Below, piece by piece: positions 8,341 to 17,279 of a stretch of DNA of 64,000 bases (position 1 is its first letter; every line of letters begins with the position of its first letter). Origin of the DNA: Bin87 sp964347975 (lineage in GTDB: Bacteria; Chloroflexota; Dehalococcoidia; Lucifugimonadales; UBA3495). Location of the stretch: positions 186,001-250,000 of the forward strand of contig CAYGAY010000001.1 in the NCBI GenBank assembly GCA_964347975.1, given 5' to 3'. The notes below the pieces were generated by a model that searched no databases, was not told where the DNA came from, and was given only the letters and a program-made list of their open reading frames with translations. The translations under genes were made by a program, and so were the position numbers.

Positions 8341-10110
8341 TTAGCGAGCCGCCGGCGTTCCCGATAAGTCCCCGCCCAGCAATGCGATCACGTCGTCCAG
8401 CGGCAACGCCCCCCGGTTCTCCCCATCCCGCGTCCGCACCGCCGCCGCGCCGGCTTCAGCCTCCCGGTCGCCAACCACCAGCATGTAAGGGGTTTTCTGC
8501 AACTGCGCTTGGCGAATCTTCTGGTTCATCCGTTCGCTGCGGTCGTCCACTTCTACGCGGAAACCGCCATCGCGCAACTTGCCGGCCACTTGTTCCGCAT
8601 ATTCGTTGTGCCGGTCTGCGATGGGGATTACGACCGCCTGTACCGGCGCCAGCCACAACGGGAACGCCCCGGCGTAGTGCTCCACCAGCACGCCGAAAAA
8701 GCGTTCCAGCGAACCCAGGATTGCCCGGTGCACCATATAGGGTCGAGAGCGGTTGCCCTGGTCGTCCTGGAACACCAGGTCAAAACGTTCCGGCAGGTTG
8801 AAATCAAATTGCACCGTTGTGCATTGCCAGGCTCGCCCCAGCGCATCGGTAATCTTGATGTCGATCTTGGGACCATAGAATGCTCCGCCGCCCTCGTCGA
8901 TGTCGTAGGGCAAACCTCGTATTACGAGAGCTTGTCGCAACGACTCCGTGGCGTGCTCCCACATTTCCGGCTCCCCCACGTATTTCTCCGGCCGGGTGGA
9001 CAGCATGATGTCGTAGTCCTCGAACCCGAAGGCCGCCATGATCTCAAAGGTAAGGTCCAGCACGTCGCCCACTTCGTCGGCCACCTGATCGGGCAGACAG
9101 AAAATGTGCGCGTCGTCCTGGGTGAACCCCCGCACCCGCATGAGGCCGTGCAGGACGCCGCTCCGTTCGTACCGGTACACCGTGCCCAATTCGGCGATGC
9201 GCAGGGGCAATTCGCGATAACTTCGCAGCGCTGAACGGTAAATCTGGATGTGGAACGGACAGTTCATCGGCTTCAGGAAGTATTCCTGCTCGTCGATCTC
9301 CATAGGCGCATACATACTGTCCCGGTAGAAATCCAGGTGTCCACTGGTCTGCCAGAGCCGCGCTCGCCCGATGTGCGGCGAATAGACGATGTTGTAGCCC
9401 CGGCGGTAGTGAATGTCGCGCCAATAATCCTCGATCAGGGAGCGCATCACACCACCCTTGGGGTGCCACACGATGAGGCCCGGCCCGATCTCTTCATGGA
9501 CGGTGAACAGATTTAGCTGCCGGCCAATGGTCCGGTGATCTCGCCTTTCCGCTTCCGCCAAACGCTCCAGATGGGCTTCCAGTTCTTCTTGCGATTCAAA
9601 GGCCGTCCCATAAATGCGCTGGAGCATGGGACGGTTTTCGTCCCCCCGCCAGTATGCCCCCGCGGTGTGCAGCAACTTGACGGCGGTGATGTCGCCGGTG
9701 CTGGCGACGTGCGGCCCTTGGCAAAGGTCGGTAAACTCGCCGTGGCGATAGATGCTGAGCGTAGTCTCATCAGGCAGGTCGTCGATGATCTCCTGCTTGT
9801 AGGGCTGGTCGGCGAACATTGACTTGGCGGATTCGCGGCTCAATTCCTCCCGCCAGAACGTGGTATTGGACTTGATGGTGTCCCGCATCAACGTCTCGAT
9901 CCGTTCCAGGTCCTCTGGAGTGAAAGGCCGTTCCACCTCAAAGTCATAGTAGAAACCGTCGGCAGTCGGCGGCCCAATGCCCACCTTGGCCTCGGGAAAC
10001 AGTTGCAGAACGGCGTCGGCCATCACATGGGCCGCCGAGTGGCGCATTCGGTGCCGCATATCCGCAACCGGGTCGTCAACGGCGTGTTCCGGGGTTCCGT
10101 GGTCGAGCAT
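8341..10110 (-). CDS. thrS: Threonyl-tRNA synthetase lacking the TGS domain
   Basis: Class II aminoacyl-tRNA synthetase that charges tRNA-Thr. The 589-residue protein opens directly with the editing (SAD) domain, HSAAHVMADAVLQLFPEAK from about residue 24, so the N-terminal TGS domain of about 60 residues found in E. coli ThrS is missing. The catalytic core has LKPMNCPFH (the zinc cysteine), GVLHGLMRVRGFTQDDAHIF (motif 2) and the motif 3 region MVHRAILGSLERF; the anticodon-binding domain follows. TGS-less ThrS is known in other bacteria. It converges on the selenoprotein genes across a hairpin terminator. Confidence 0.96.
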   Translation of the reverse strand: MLDHGTPEHAVDDPVADMRHRMRHSAAHVMADAVLQLFPEAKVGIGPPTADGFYYDFEVERPFTPEDLERIETLMRDTIKSNTTFWREELSRESAKSMFADQPYKQEIIDDLPDETTLSIYRHGEFTDLCQGPHVASTGDITAVKLLHTAGAYWRGDENRPMLQRIYGTAFESQEELEAHLERLAEAERRDHRTIGRQLNLFTVHEEIGPGLIVWHPKGGVMRSLIEDYWRDIHYRRGYNIVYSPHIGRARLWQTSGHLDFYRDSMYAPMEIDEQEYFLKPMNCPFHIQIYRSALRSYRELPLRIAELGTVYRYERSGVLHGLMRVRGFTQDDAHIFCLPDQVADEVGDVLDLTFEIMAAFGFEDYDIMLSTRPEKYVGEPEMWEHATESLRQALVIRGLPYDIDEGGGAFYGPKIDIKITDALGRAWQCTTVQFDFNLPERFDLVFQDDQGNRSRPYMVHRAILGSLERFFGVLVEHYAGAFPLWLAPVQAVVIPIADRHNEYAEQVAGKLRDGGFRVEVDDRSERMNQKIRQAQLQKTPYMLVVGDREAEAGAAAVRTRDGENRGALPLDDVIALLGGDLSGTPAAR

Positions 10111-10196
10111 GGGCCTACCTGCCTGGCGATGATTGCAAGTTGATTATAACCTACGGCGCCGGTATGACCGGCCATGTCGGAAAAACTCCGGCGCGA

Positions 10197-10589
10197 CTAT
10201 AGCGCAGACCGAACATCGGTTTGAGCGAAGTCGTTGCCTTTGAACAGCAGCGGTAGCCGGCGCGCCGACGCCAGGGCATATGCGAACGTATCGCCGAAAT
10301 TGAGTTGCGCCGGGTGGCCTTGACCTTTGCCGTACCGCCGGTAAGCAGCGGCGGCCAGCCACAGATGCTCCGCATCCATTGGCGCAATGCGCCCAAAGGA
10401 GCGCTGTAGGAATTGGCTGGCTATCCGGTAAATGTCTTCGCCCTTTCCAATCGCCGCCGTCATCAACTCAACGGCGGTTCCGACGGATACGAGGATTTCG
10501 CCATCCTGTTCCATAGCCGCCAGAAAATCGGGAGCCTCCGACTCGCTGGTGATTACCGACACTATAGCCGAGGTGTCGGCAACCATCAC
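10197..10589 (-). CDS. PIN-domain (VapC-like) ribonuclease toxin
   Basis: 130-residue PIN-domain protein. It has the first catalytic aspartate at the N-terminus (MVADTSAIV), an acidic residue in the TAVELMTA helix, and the late NFGDTFAYALA block with the second conserved Asp, followed by LLFKGNDFAQTD. That is the full VapC pattern. VapC toxins cleave specific RNAs, often tRNA. It overlaps the upstream partner by 4 nt (ATGA), the usual antitoxin-toxin arrangement. The target cannot be inferred. Confidence 0.88.
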   Translation of the reverse strand: MMVADTSAIVSVITSESEAPDFLAAMEQDGEILVSVGTAVELMTAAIGKGEDIYRIASQFLQRSFGRIAPMDAEHLWLAAAAYRRYGKGQGHPAQLNFGDTFAYALASARRLPLLFKGNDFAQTDVRSAL

Positions 10590-10876
10590 TTCGGCAACCC
10601 CCGATCATCATAGAGTTCCTCTTGCCAGACTTTGGACGGGGGGTTATCGTCGTCAAAGGGGTGTCCTGCCCGCCACCGCCGGGCAGCGGCTACCATTGGC
10701 ATCATTTCAGCGGCGATTTCCGCCGGGGAGGGTTTACCGCTCCGGGGTAATTTCGCCTCCAGTTCCTCTACCGCCACTTTGAGCGCCCGTTCCGGCCCGG
10801 ACGGGCCGGTAAAACCCATTCGATGGGCCAAATTCGCCAGCCGCGTTTCCATTTCTGGTTCCAACGTCGTAGCCAT
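10586..10876 (-). CDS. VapB-like antitoxin
   Basis: 96-residue protein placed immediately upstream of, and overlapping by 4 nt, the VapC-like toxin gene. I start it at the ATG that gives MATTLEPEMETRLANLAHRM, because the nine codons before it do not look conserved. The central part (ERALKVAVEELEAKL) resembles the short ribbon-helix or Phd-type antitoxins of the PSK4/VapB group, and the C-terminus (DDDNPPSKVWQEELYDDRGL) is the kind of tail that fills the toxin active site. Likely autoregulates the pair as a complex with VapC. Family call is from context plus length. Confidence 0.72.
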   Translation of the reverse strand: MATTLEPEMETRLANLAHRMGFTGPSGPERALKVAVEELEAKLPRSGKPSPAEIAAEMMPMVAAARRWRAGHPFDDDNPPSKVWQEELYDDRGLPK

Positions 10877-11034
10877 GTCTCCCCTTATCGCTGAAAAATG
10901 CAAAGTCCGTCATTCTCGAAGTTGCGTCGAAACCATCCTGCTCGTACTTTCTCTCCTCCGATATCACCTTCACTTCGCTTCACGATTTACAAGCGCTGGA
11001 ACGCCTGCATAAGGCAAAATTCAATAGATGTTCG

Positions 11035-11040
11035 TATAAT
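11035..11040 (+). promoter_or_regulatory. -10 box upstream of prfB
   Basis: A perfect TATAAT lies 55 nt before the prfB start codon, in a locally AT-rich stretch. No good -35 hexamer is present 16-18 nt upstream, so this is only a candidate. Confidence 0.4.
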
Positions 11041-11095
11041 GTCATCAATCTCAGCTCTTCTGACGTTATCTCAACCTGGCGTAAAAGGAGCCCCC

Positions 11096-12203
11096 ATGGA
11101 CGACCTTCACCAGCAACTCACCGACCTGTCCGCCAAAGTCGCCGCCGTCGTGGAGCGTCTTTGACCTCGCCGGCCGCGAAAAATCCGTCGCCGAACTGGA
11201 AAGCGCGGCGGCGGCCCCCGGTTTCTGGGATGACCCGGCTCGCGCTCAACGCAAGATGCAGGAATTGGGGCAACTGCAACAATCGTTGGAGTTATGGCAC
11301 GGCTTGCAGTCCCAGGTGGCCGACCTGCTGGAATTGGCTGAACTCGCCATCGAGACCGATGACAATAGCTTCGCCGACGACCTGACCGCAGAGACCGCTG
11401 CCGTCACCGCCCAGCTTGCCCGCGCCGAGATGGCCCTTACCCTGTCGGGGCCATACGACGACCGTCCGGCTATCCTGACCATCCACTCCGGCGCCGGCGG
11501 CACCGACTCCCACGATTGGGTCGAGATGCTCACCGCCATGTACGCCGGTTGGGCCACGGCCGGCAAAAGGCCCGTACAAGTCCTGAACACCGCCTATGGG
11601 GATGAGGCGGGCCTCCGTACCAGTACCATGGAAATCGGCGGCGAGCACGCCTTCGGATACCTGAACGCCGAGGTTGGCGTGCACCGGCTGGTGCGAATGT
11701 CTCCCTTTGACCCAGCGCGCCGGCGTCAGACGTCTTTCGCCCGGGTTGAGGTTCTGCCGGCCGTTCTCGATGGTGATACCGAGGTAGAAATAAGGGCCGA
11801 GGACCTGAAACTGGACTTTTTCCGGTCCAGTGGCCCCGGCGGTCAGAACGTGCAAAAGGTCGCGTCGGCGGTGCGACTTACCCACCTTCCTAGCGGCATC
11901 GTGGTGTCATGCCAAACCGAGCGCTCCCAGCATCAAAACCGCGACTACGCCATGCGTATCCTCAAAGCCAAATTGCTGGCCCTGCGCGAGGAAGAACGAG
12001 AGAAAGAACTGTCTTCCCTGCGCGGCCAACGGGTCTCAGCCGAGTGGGGCAATCAGATACGCAGCTATGTCCTCCACCCCTACCGGTCGGTTAAAGACCA
12101 TCGGACGGATCATCAAACCGGAAACGCCGACGCCGTGCTGGCCGGCGCTATCGACGATTTCATCGAAGCCTGGCTGGTCAGCCGCCTGGGCGAAGCCGAA
12201 TAG
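11096..12203 (+). CDS. prfB: Peptide chain release factor 2, made by programmed +1 frameshift
   Basis: RF2 terminates translation at UGA and UAA. A first frame of 22 codons from ATG 11096 ends in CTT-TGA-C at 11159-11165; the second frame starts with GAC at 11163 and runs to 12203, giving 368 residues in total. The second part contains the UGA-recognising tripeptide SPF (RLVRMSPFDP) and the hydrolysis motif GPGGQNVQK. AAAAGGAG just before the ATG is a good ribosome site. The frameshift makes RF2 synthesis depend on RF2 scarcity, as in E. coli. The presence of RF2 shows that UGA is a normal stop in this genome, which matters for the two UGA-interrupted genes at 6773-8252. Confidence 0.95.
11152..11165 (+). 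other. prfB programmed frameshift site
   Basis: The site shows the three classical parts: an internal Shine-Dalgarno-like GGAG (11152-11155), exactly 3 nt of spacing, then the slippery CTT and the in-frame stop TGA followed by C, a poor termination context. This matches the known bacterial RF2 arrangement. Confidence 0.93.
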
Positions 12204-12278
12204 TTCCTGCGGCTCCACGCGCCAGAAAATCGGGGAAGGCCGAATCCACCTCCCGACCGGGACTGCGCCGCGCTGCGG

Positions 12279-13511
12279 CTAACCCCCGGTCCCGGGGAGA
12301 TCCGGTTGCGCTACGGACATGAGGTGGCCCATGCTCTCCCGCTTGGTGCGCAGGTAATGCTCATTCGATTCGTTGGGTTCCACCGTCAGCCCAACCCGGT
12401 CCGTTACCTGTAATCCCAGGCTGCTGATGCCCGCCATTTTGTGGGGGTTATTGGTGACCAACCGCGCGCGACTAATGTTCAGGTCGCGCATGATTTGCAC
12501 CGCCAGATCGTATTTTCGCTCATCGGGCTGGAAACCCAACGCTACGTTGGCCTCAATGGTGTCCATCCCCTGGTCCTGCAAGGCGTAGGCCTTGATCTTG
12601 TTGTGCAGCCCAATCCCGCGACCCTCCTGGCGCAAATACAGCAACGCGCCGGAGCCATGCTCAAACAACATCCGTATCGCCATTTCCAACTGTTGCCCGC
12701 AGTCACACTTGAGGCTTCCGAAAGCGTCTCCCGTCAGGCATTCGCTGTGGACCCGCACCAGCACCTCATCATCCGCGTTCCATTCGCCCACCACCAGCGC
12801 GGCGTGTTCCCCGCTGTCCACGGCGCTTCGGTATCCGATCAGGCGAGCGACGCCATATTGCGTGGGCAGCTCCGCTTCCGCAACCCTGGTGATCAGATCT
12901 TCCGTCATCCTCCGATGGGCAATCAACTGGGCGATGCTGAAGATCTTCAGGTCGTGTTTGACGGCAAACCGCTCCAGCTCGGGCCGGCGCGCCATGGTGC
13001 CGTCTTCGTTCATGATTTCGCAAACCACGCCGGCGGGGTAAGCTCCTCCCGCTCTGCATAGATCCACGATGGCCTCGGTATGCCCGGGACGTTTCAACAC
13101 GCCTCCCGGATCTGCCCGGAGCGGGAACATATGCCCGGGATGAACGAAATCCGACGGTTGCGTGTCAGGGTCAACCAGCGCCCGTATGGTGGCGCTGCGG
13201 TCATAGGCCGATATGCCCGTGGAAGTGCCTCGCTTGTAGTCCACCGACGTAGTGAACGCCGTGGGCTGCTCGGAACGAGAATGTCGGCTCCGCAGCATCG
13301 GGATTTGCAGCTCATCAAGCCGTTCGCCCAGCATGGGAACGCACACCAAGCCTCGAGCGTGACTTACCATAAAGGCAATGGCTTCGGGGGTGGCGTGCTC
13401 CGCAAACAGGAAAAGGTCTCCCTCATTCTCGCGCCCCTCGTCATCAACGACGATCACGAACTTACCGGAGGACAAGTCTTCAAGCGCCTCTTCCAGGCTG
13501 CATAGGGGCAT
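12279..13511 (-). CDS. ribBA: RibBA: 3,4-dihydroxy-2-butanone-4-phosphate synthase / GTP cyclohydrolase II
   Basis: Bifunctional riboflavin enzyme, 410 residues. The N-terminal half is the DHBP synthase with RENEGD near residue 27 and RPGHTEA, making the four-carbon unit from ribulose 5-phosphate. The C-terminal half is GTP cyclohydrolase II with the zinc-binding CLTGDAFGSLKCDCG block and RQEGRGIGL, opening the pathway from GTP. Both active sites look intact. Its ATG overlaps the stop of the stand-alone ribB upstream (TAATG). Last gene of the rib run; no ribH (lumazine synthase) is seen in the window. Confidence 0.95.
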   Translation of the reverse strand: MPLCSLEEALEDLSSGKFVIVVDDEGRENEGDLFLFAEHATPEAIAFMVSHARGLVCVPMLGERLDELQIPMLRSRHSRSEQPTAFTTSVDYKRGTSTGISAYDRSATIRALVDPDTQPSDFVHPGHMFPLRADPGGVLKRPGHTEAIVDLCRAGGAYPAGVVCEIMNEDGTMARRPELERFAVKHDLKIFSIAQLIAHRRMTEDLITRVAEAELPTQYGVARLIGYRSAVDSGEHAALVVGEWNADDEVLVRVHSECLTGDAFGSLKCDCGQQLEMAIRMLFEHGSGALLYLRQEGRGIGLHNKIKAYALQDQGMDTIEANVALGFQPDERKYDLAVQIMRDLNISRARLVTNNPHKMAGISSLGLQVTDRVGLTVEPNESNEHYLRTKRESMGHLMSVAQPDLPGTGG

Positions 13512-14146
13512 TATTCGCTTCCTTGACCAATCGGGTCGTGCTGACGCCGGTATTCAATCAGATCAGCAATTGACAGGATGTTCAGAGCGTGCTCCTTTGC
13601 CATGGGGATCAGGTCCGCCATCCGTGCCATGGTTCCGTCGTCTTTCATGATCTCGCAAACCACGCCGGCCGGATAAAGCCCCGCCAAACGACAGAGGTCG
13701 ATAATCGCCTCGGTGTGACCAGGCCGAACTAGGACGCCGCCCATATGATAGCGCAGGGGGAAAAGATGGCCGGGCTGGATGAAATCCGTCGCCTGAGCCT
13801 CCGGATCGATCAGCGCCCGGATGGTAGCGGCTCGGTCATGGGCGGATATGCCCGTCGTCGTGTCTATGGCATAATCCACCGGCATCGTGAACGCGGTAGG
13901 CATCGCCGAGTCGGAGTGGCGGCTGGGCAGCATGGGAATGTCCAACTCTGCCAACCGTTCCGCCAGCATGGGCATACACAACTGCCCCCGGGCTTGCGTC
14001 ACCATGAAGTTGACGGCCTCCGGCGTGACGTGCTCTGCCGGCATCACCAGATCGCCCTCGTTTTCCCGGTCCTCGTCGTCCACCACGATGAGGAACTTGC
14101 CGGCTTTCAGGTCTTCAAGACCTTTTTCGATGCTAACTAACTGCAT
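13511..14146 (-). CDS. ribB: Stand-alone 3,4-dihydroxy-2-butanone-4-phosphate synthase
   Basis: 211-residue DHBP synthase, colinear with the N-terminal half of the next gene and clearly paralogous to it: both show DDExRENEGDL, MPMLAERL or VPMLGERL, GISAxDRxATIRAL, HPGH or QPGH, PLR, GGVL, RPGHTEAI and AGVVCEIMxxDGTMAR. Catalytic RENEGD and HTEA are kept, so it should be active. It therefore duplicates the first activity of RibBA in the same operon. Stop and next start overlap as TAATG. A tandem duplication followed by independent evolution is the simplest explanation. Confidence 0.93.
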   Translation of the reverse strand: MQLVSIEKGLEDLKAGKFLIVVDDEDRENEGDLVMPAEHVTPEAVNFMVTQARGQLCMPMLAERLAELDIPMLPSRHSDSAMPTAFTMPVDYAIDTTTGISAHDRAATIRALIDPEAQATDFIQPGHLFPLRYHMGGVLVRPGHTEAIIDLCRLAGLYPAGVVCEIMKDDGTMARMADLIPMAKEHALNILSIADLIEYRRQHDPIGQGSE

Positions 14147-14183
14147 CTGAACTCTGCATCTGGTGGTTCGAGCGCGCTCCAGG

Positions 14184-14768
14184 TCAGCTGAATCTGGCGG
14201 CCAGCAGGCTCTCCACGTATTTAGCCAGAATGTCCGCTTCCAAGTTCACCCGGTCGCCGATTTCCCGTTCGTGCAAGTTGGTGTTCTGCATCGTGAAGGG
14301 GATTACCGAAATCGTAAATCGGTGTCCCATCCTTTGTACCACCGTCAAGCTAATCCCGTCAACCGCGATAAACCCCTTCTCCACTATGTATGGCGCCAGG
14401 GACTCTGGAACTTCCACTTCCACAATGTAGCAGTCCGCCTCGGGTGTGAAACCGGTAATCGTTCCGGTGGCATCCACGTGGCCTTGCACGATGTGGCCGC
14501 CCATGCGATCCTGGGCGGCCAAAGCTCGCTCCAGATTGACCGCGTTGCCAGCGCCCGCCTGCTCCAGGGAAGTCCGCCTCAGTGTCTCCGGCGCCAGATC
14601 CACGGCAAAACCGTCGGGTCCAAACTCCACTACCGTCAGGCAGGCGCCGTTGACGGCAATGCTGTCGCCCAGTTTCACGTCCTCCAGAACCCGACCGGCA
14701 TTAATTTTCAACCGGTAGCCGTCAAGGGAGGACACCCGTCCAACTTCTTCCACGATTCCGGTGAACAT
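14184..14768 (-). CDS. ribE: Riboflavin synthase alpha subunit
   Basis: 194-residue enzyme that dismutates two lumazine molecules to riboflavin. It begins with the family hallmark MFTGIVEEVG and consists of two similar lumazine-binding barrels; the second carries GGHIVQGHVDATG. A 37-nt gap separates it from ribB downstream, and it starts right at the ribD stop. Length matches the bacterial enzyme. Confidence 0.95.
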   Translation of the reverse strand: MFTGIVEEVGRVSSLDGYRLKINAGRVLEDVKLGDSIAVNGACLTVVEFGPDGFAVDLAPETLRRTSLEQAGAGNAVNLERALAAQDRMGGHIVQGHVDATGTITGFTPEADCYIVEVEVPESLAPYIVEKGFIAVDGISLTVVQRMGHRFTISVIPFTMQNTNLHEREIGDRVNLEADILAKYVESLLAARFS

Positions 14769-15881
14769 TTATGCGTCTCCCTGAGTTGGATAGCCCGTGA
14801 TGAGCCAATCTTCGCCAATGGATTCCATGCTGGTCCACTCCAGCCGCCAGGCATCGGCCATCAGGGTAGCTCCGTGGCCTTCGATAGGGGATCGTGCGCC
14901 AGCCCCGCCAATCAGCACCGGCCCCAGGAACACGTGAAACTTGTCGATCAGCCGTGCGTCCAGCATCGCGCCCAGTATCCCTCCGCCTCCTTCCACGAGC
15001 AAACTCACCACCCCTTCCGCGCCGAGGTGCTTCAGCAGCGCCGACAGATTTACCCTACCGTCAGTCCCCGGAAAAACCTGTACCGTTGCGCCCGCATCTT
15101 CCAAAGCCGCGATCCGCGACGCGCTGGCATTTTCGCTTACGGCCACTAAAGTTCGCCCCGGTTGCGAAAACATACGCGCCTCGGCCGGCACTCGGGCCGC
15201 GCTGTCCACCACTACCCGAATGGGTTGGAGGTTGACGGGAAGGGTTTCCCCATACTCGTCGCGGGCGGTCAGCTGCGGGTCGTCCGCCAGCGCCGTGCCG
15301 ATACCCACCATTATGCCGTCCAGCTCCTTGCGCATCCGCTGTACCCGGGCCCGGGCGTCCGGACCGGTTATCCATTGCGAGTCTCCGGTACGGGTGGCGA
15401 TCTTCCCGTCCAAACTCATGGCGAACTTCGCCACAACGTAGGGCAACCCGCTGGTCACGTGCTTGGCAAACCCTTGGTAAAGTTCGTCAGCTGCCCGGTT
15501 GGGTTGGGTTTCAACTTCCACGCCGCCCGCCCGCAGCGCCGCGCCGCCCCCGCCCGCAACCCGGGGGTTGGGATCTTCCGCCGCGTACACCACGCGACCA
15601 ATCCCGGCGGCGATGATGGCGTCGGTGCAGGGCGGCGTCCGACCGTAGTGGCAGCAGGGTTCCAGGGTGCTGTACAGGGTGGCCCCTTTGGCCCGGTCGC
15701 CGGCTTGCCGCAGAGCTCCGATCTCGGCGTGGCGTTGTCCCGGCGGCAGAGTGTACCCTTCCCCAACGATGTTTCCGTCGCGTTCGACCACCGCTCCGAC
15801 CGCAGGGTTGGGACTGGTGGAACCAAGCGCGGTCCGCGCCAGGGCTAATGCGCGCTGCATTGGCTCAACTCCGGCGCTCAT
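14769..15881 (-). CDS. ribD: RibD: riboflavin-specific deaminase / reductase
   Basis: Bifunctional deaminase-reductase of riboflavin synthesis, 370 residues from the start I prefer. The N-terminal cytidine-deaminase-like domain has the zinc site HAEIGAL and EPCCHYGRTPPCTDAI; the C-terminal reductase domain has SLDGKIATRTGDSQWITGP. The open frame extends 32 codons upstream of the ATG at 15881, but that stretch lies antisense-free inside the dcd gene and is not conserved-looking. MSAGVEPMQRALALA gives the usual RibD start, 1 nt after the dcd stop. Second step of the pathway begun by RibBA. Confidence 0.94.
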   Translation of the reverse strand: MSAGVEPMQRALALARTALGSTSPNPAVGAVVERDGNIVGEGYTLPPGQRHAEIGALRQAGDRAKGATLYSTLEPCCHYGRTPPCTDAIIAAGIGRVVYAAEDPNPRVAGGGGAALRAGGVEVETQPNRAADELYQGFAKHVTSGLPYVVAKFAMSLDGKIATRTGDSQWITGPDARARVQRMRKELDGIMVGIGTALADDPQLTARDEYGETLPVNLQPIRVVVDSAARVPAEARMFSQPGRTLVAVSENASASRIAALEDAGATVQVFPGTDGRVNLSALLKHLGAEGVVSLLVEGGGGILGAMLDARLIDKFHVFLGPVLIGGAGARSPIEGHGATLMADAWRLEWTSMESIGEDWLITGYPTQGDA

Positions 15882-15882
15882 C

Positions 15883-16467
15883 TCAAGCCGACCCCTTACG
15901 CGCAAAATCCCGGTGGAAACGGCTGGCGGTGGGGCCGGTTTGTCCCTGATATCTGCTGCCCAGTTCGGGCGACCCATAAAGACGTTCCGCCGGGGAGGTC
16001 AGCTGCAAAAAGGATATCTGACCAATTTTCATCCCGTAGTACAGTGCAATGGGCAACCTCGCCACGTTGCTCAATTCCAGGGTCAGGCTCCCCTTCCATC
16101 CGGGATCGACGAACCCGGCCGTGCTGTGGATCAGCAGCCCCAGCCGGCCCAGACTGCTTTTCCCCTCCAGTCGCGCCACCAGGTCGTCGGGCAACTCGAT
16201 ATGCTCCAACGTGCTCCCCAGCGCGAATTCTCCCGGATGCAGCATAAATGGGCTGTCATCCTCGATGCGAACTTCCTCGGTCAGATTGTCCAGCGGCTCC
16301 CGCACGTCAATATAAGGCTGGCGCGTATTGGAGAACACCAGAAACCGGCGCTCCAGGTGCAGGTCGATGCTGGCCGGCTGGATGTCGTCCGGGTCAATGG
16401 GGCGCACCACGATCCGCCCCTCGGCGATTTGACGGCGGATGGTGTGGTCGCTGAGTACCATGGCCAT
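15883..16467 (-). CDS. dcd: dCTP deaminase
   Basis: 194-residue deoxycytidine triphosphate deaminase of the Dcd/Dut trimer family, supplying dUTP for thymidylate synthesis. The start MVLSDHTIRRQIAEGRI, the LHPGEFALGSTLEHIELP block and GKSSLGRLGLLIHSTAGFVDPGW (arginine and glutamine-type active site region) fit the family. Its start overlaps the stop of the upstream SIMPL gene (TAATG), and ribD follows directly, so a nucleotide enzyme is embedded in the riboflavin operon. I cannot tell whether it is the mono- or bifunctional (dUMP-forming) type. Confidence 0.92.
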   Translation of the reverse strand: MAMVLSDHTIRRQIAEGRIVVRPIDPDDIQPASIDLHLERRFLVFSNTRQPYIDVREPLDNLTEEVRIEDDSPFMLHPGEFALGSTLEHIELPDDLVARLEGKSSLGRLGLLIHSTAGFVDPGWKGSLTLELSNVARLPIALYYGMKIGQISFLQLTSPAERLYGSPELGSRYQGQTGPTASRFHRDFARKGSA

Positions 16468-17270
16468 TACCGCAGCTCATACACGCCATAGACGGTAATG
16501 GTTATCTCATCCTCGCCCACTGCCACCAGCGATACGGAGGCGGCCGCGGCCTCAAGGCCGAAGAAGTCTCCGTATCCCCTCCCAAACGTGTTGCCCAACG
16601 GTGTTTCGGAAATTACCTTCAGGTCGCCGAGCTCTCGACCGGAAAATTGCGCCAGCTGCGCCGCCTTGTCCTGCATATCCGCCACGGCGGCCTCGCGGGC
16701 CTGCCGCGCCATGGCATCGGTGTCGGAGAAAGAGAAACGGAGCGAGTTGAACACAATATCGTTCCCGCCGGCGTTGATGGCGTCGTCAATCACGACGCCG
16801 ACGGCGCCGGTGTCGTGCACCGTTACGGTCAGGCCGTTGCTGACCCGGTATCCTCTGAACTCCTGCCCGTCCGGGCCATAGTCGTATTCAGGATGCACCC
16901 GGAAATGGCTGGTCATAATGTCTTTGGCGGCGATGTCGTTTTCGGCCAGGGCGTCCGTAACTTTTTGCATCCCCGCGGTGACCGCGCCGCGGGCCGCGGC
17001 CACCGTGTCGGCAGTAACCGACACCGCCAGCGAAAGCGTTGCCACATCGGGAGTTCCGGCGGCCCGGCCCACCCCGACAACCTGCGCCACGTCATAAGCG
17101 TCGCCGTCGTGTTCGGCCACCTGCCCGACTGCCGGCGTCCGGTCGCCGGCGAAACCGCCCCCGGACAGCGACGCCGCTGGCGGCTGGAACCCGCAGGCTG
17201 CCAGCGACAGCAGGATTATCGCAATGCCCAAGGGCCAGGCGGAGCGGAGCAGATTTTTGCGTTGCGGCAT
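16467..17270 (-). CDS. SIMPL-domain (DUF541) lipoprotein
   Basis: 267-residue exported protein. The N-terminus has a lipoprotein signal ending LSLAAC (lipidated Cys26), and the rest is a SIMPL domain: VVGVGRAAGTPDVATLSLAV at the start of the domain, TVHDTGAVGVVIDDAI in the middle and VSLVAVGEDEITITVYGVYEL at the end. SIMPL proteins form ring-shaped oligomers in some bacteria, and their role is poorly known. It lies between the acyl-CoA dehydrogenase (9-nt gap) and dcd (1-nt overlap) in one long minus-strand operon. Confidence 0.88.
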   Translation of the reverse strand: MPQRKNLLRSAWPLGIAIILLSLAACGFQPPAASLSGGGFAGDRTPAVGQVAEHDGDAYDVAQVVGVGRAAGTPDVATLSLAVSVTADTVAAARGAVTAGMQKVTDALAENDIAAKDIMTSHFRVHPEYDYGPDGQEFRGYRVSNGLTVTVHDTGAVGVVIDDAINAGGNDIVFNSLRFSFSDTDAMARQAREAAVADMQDKAAQLAQFSGRELGDLKVISETPLGNTFGRGYGDFFGLEAAAASVSLVAVGEDEITITVYGVYELR

Positions 17271-17279
17271 TTTTGCACC

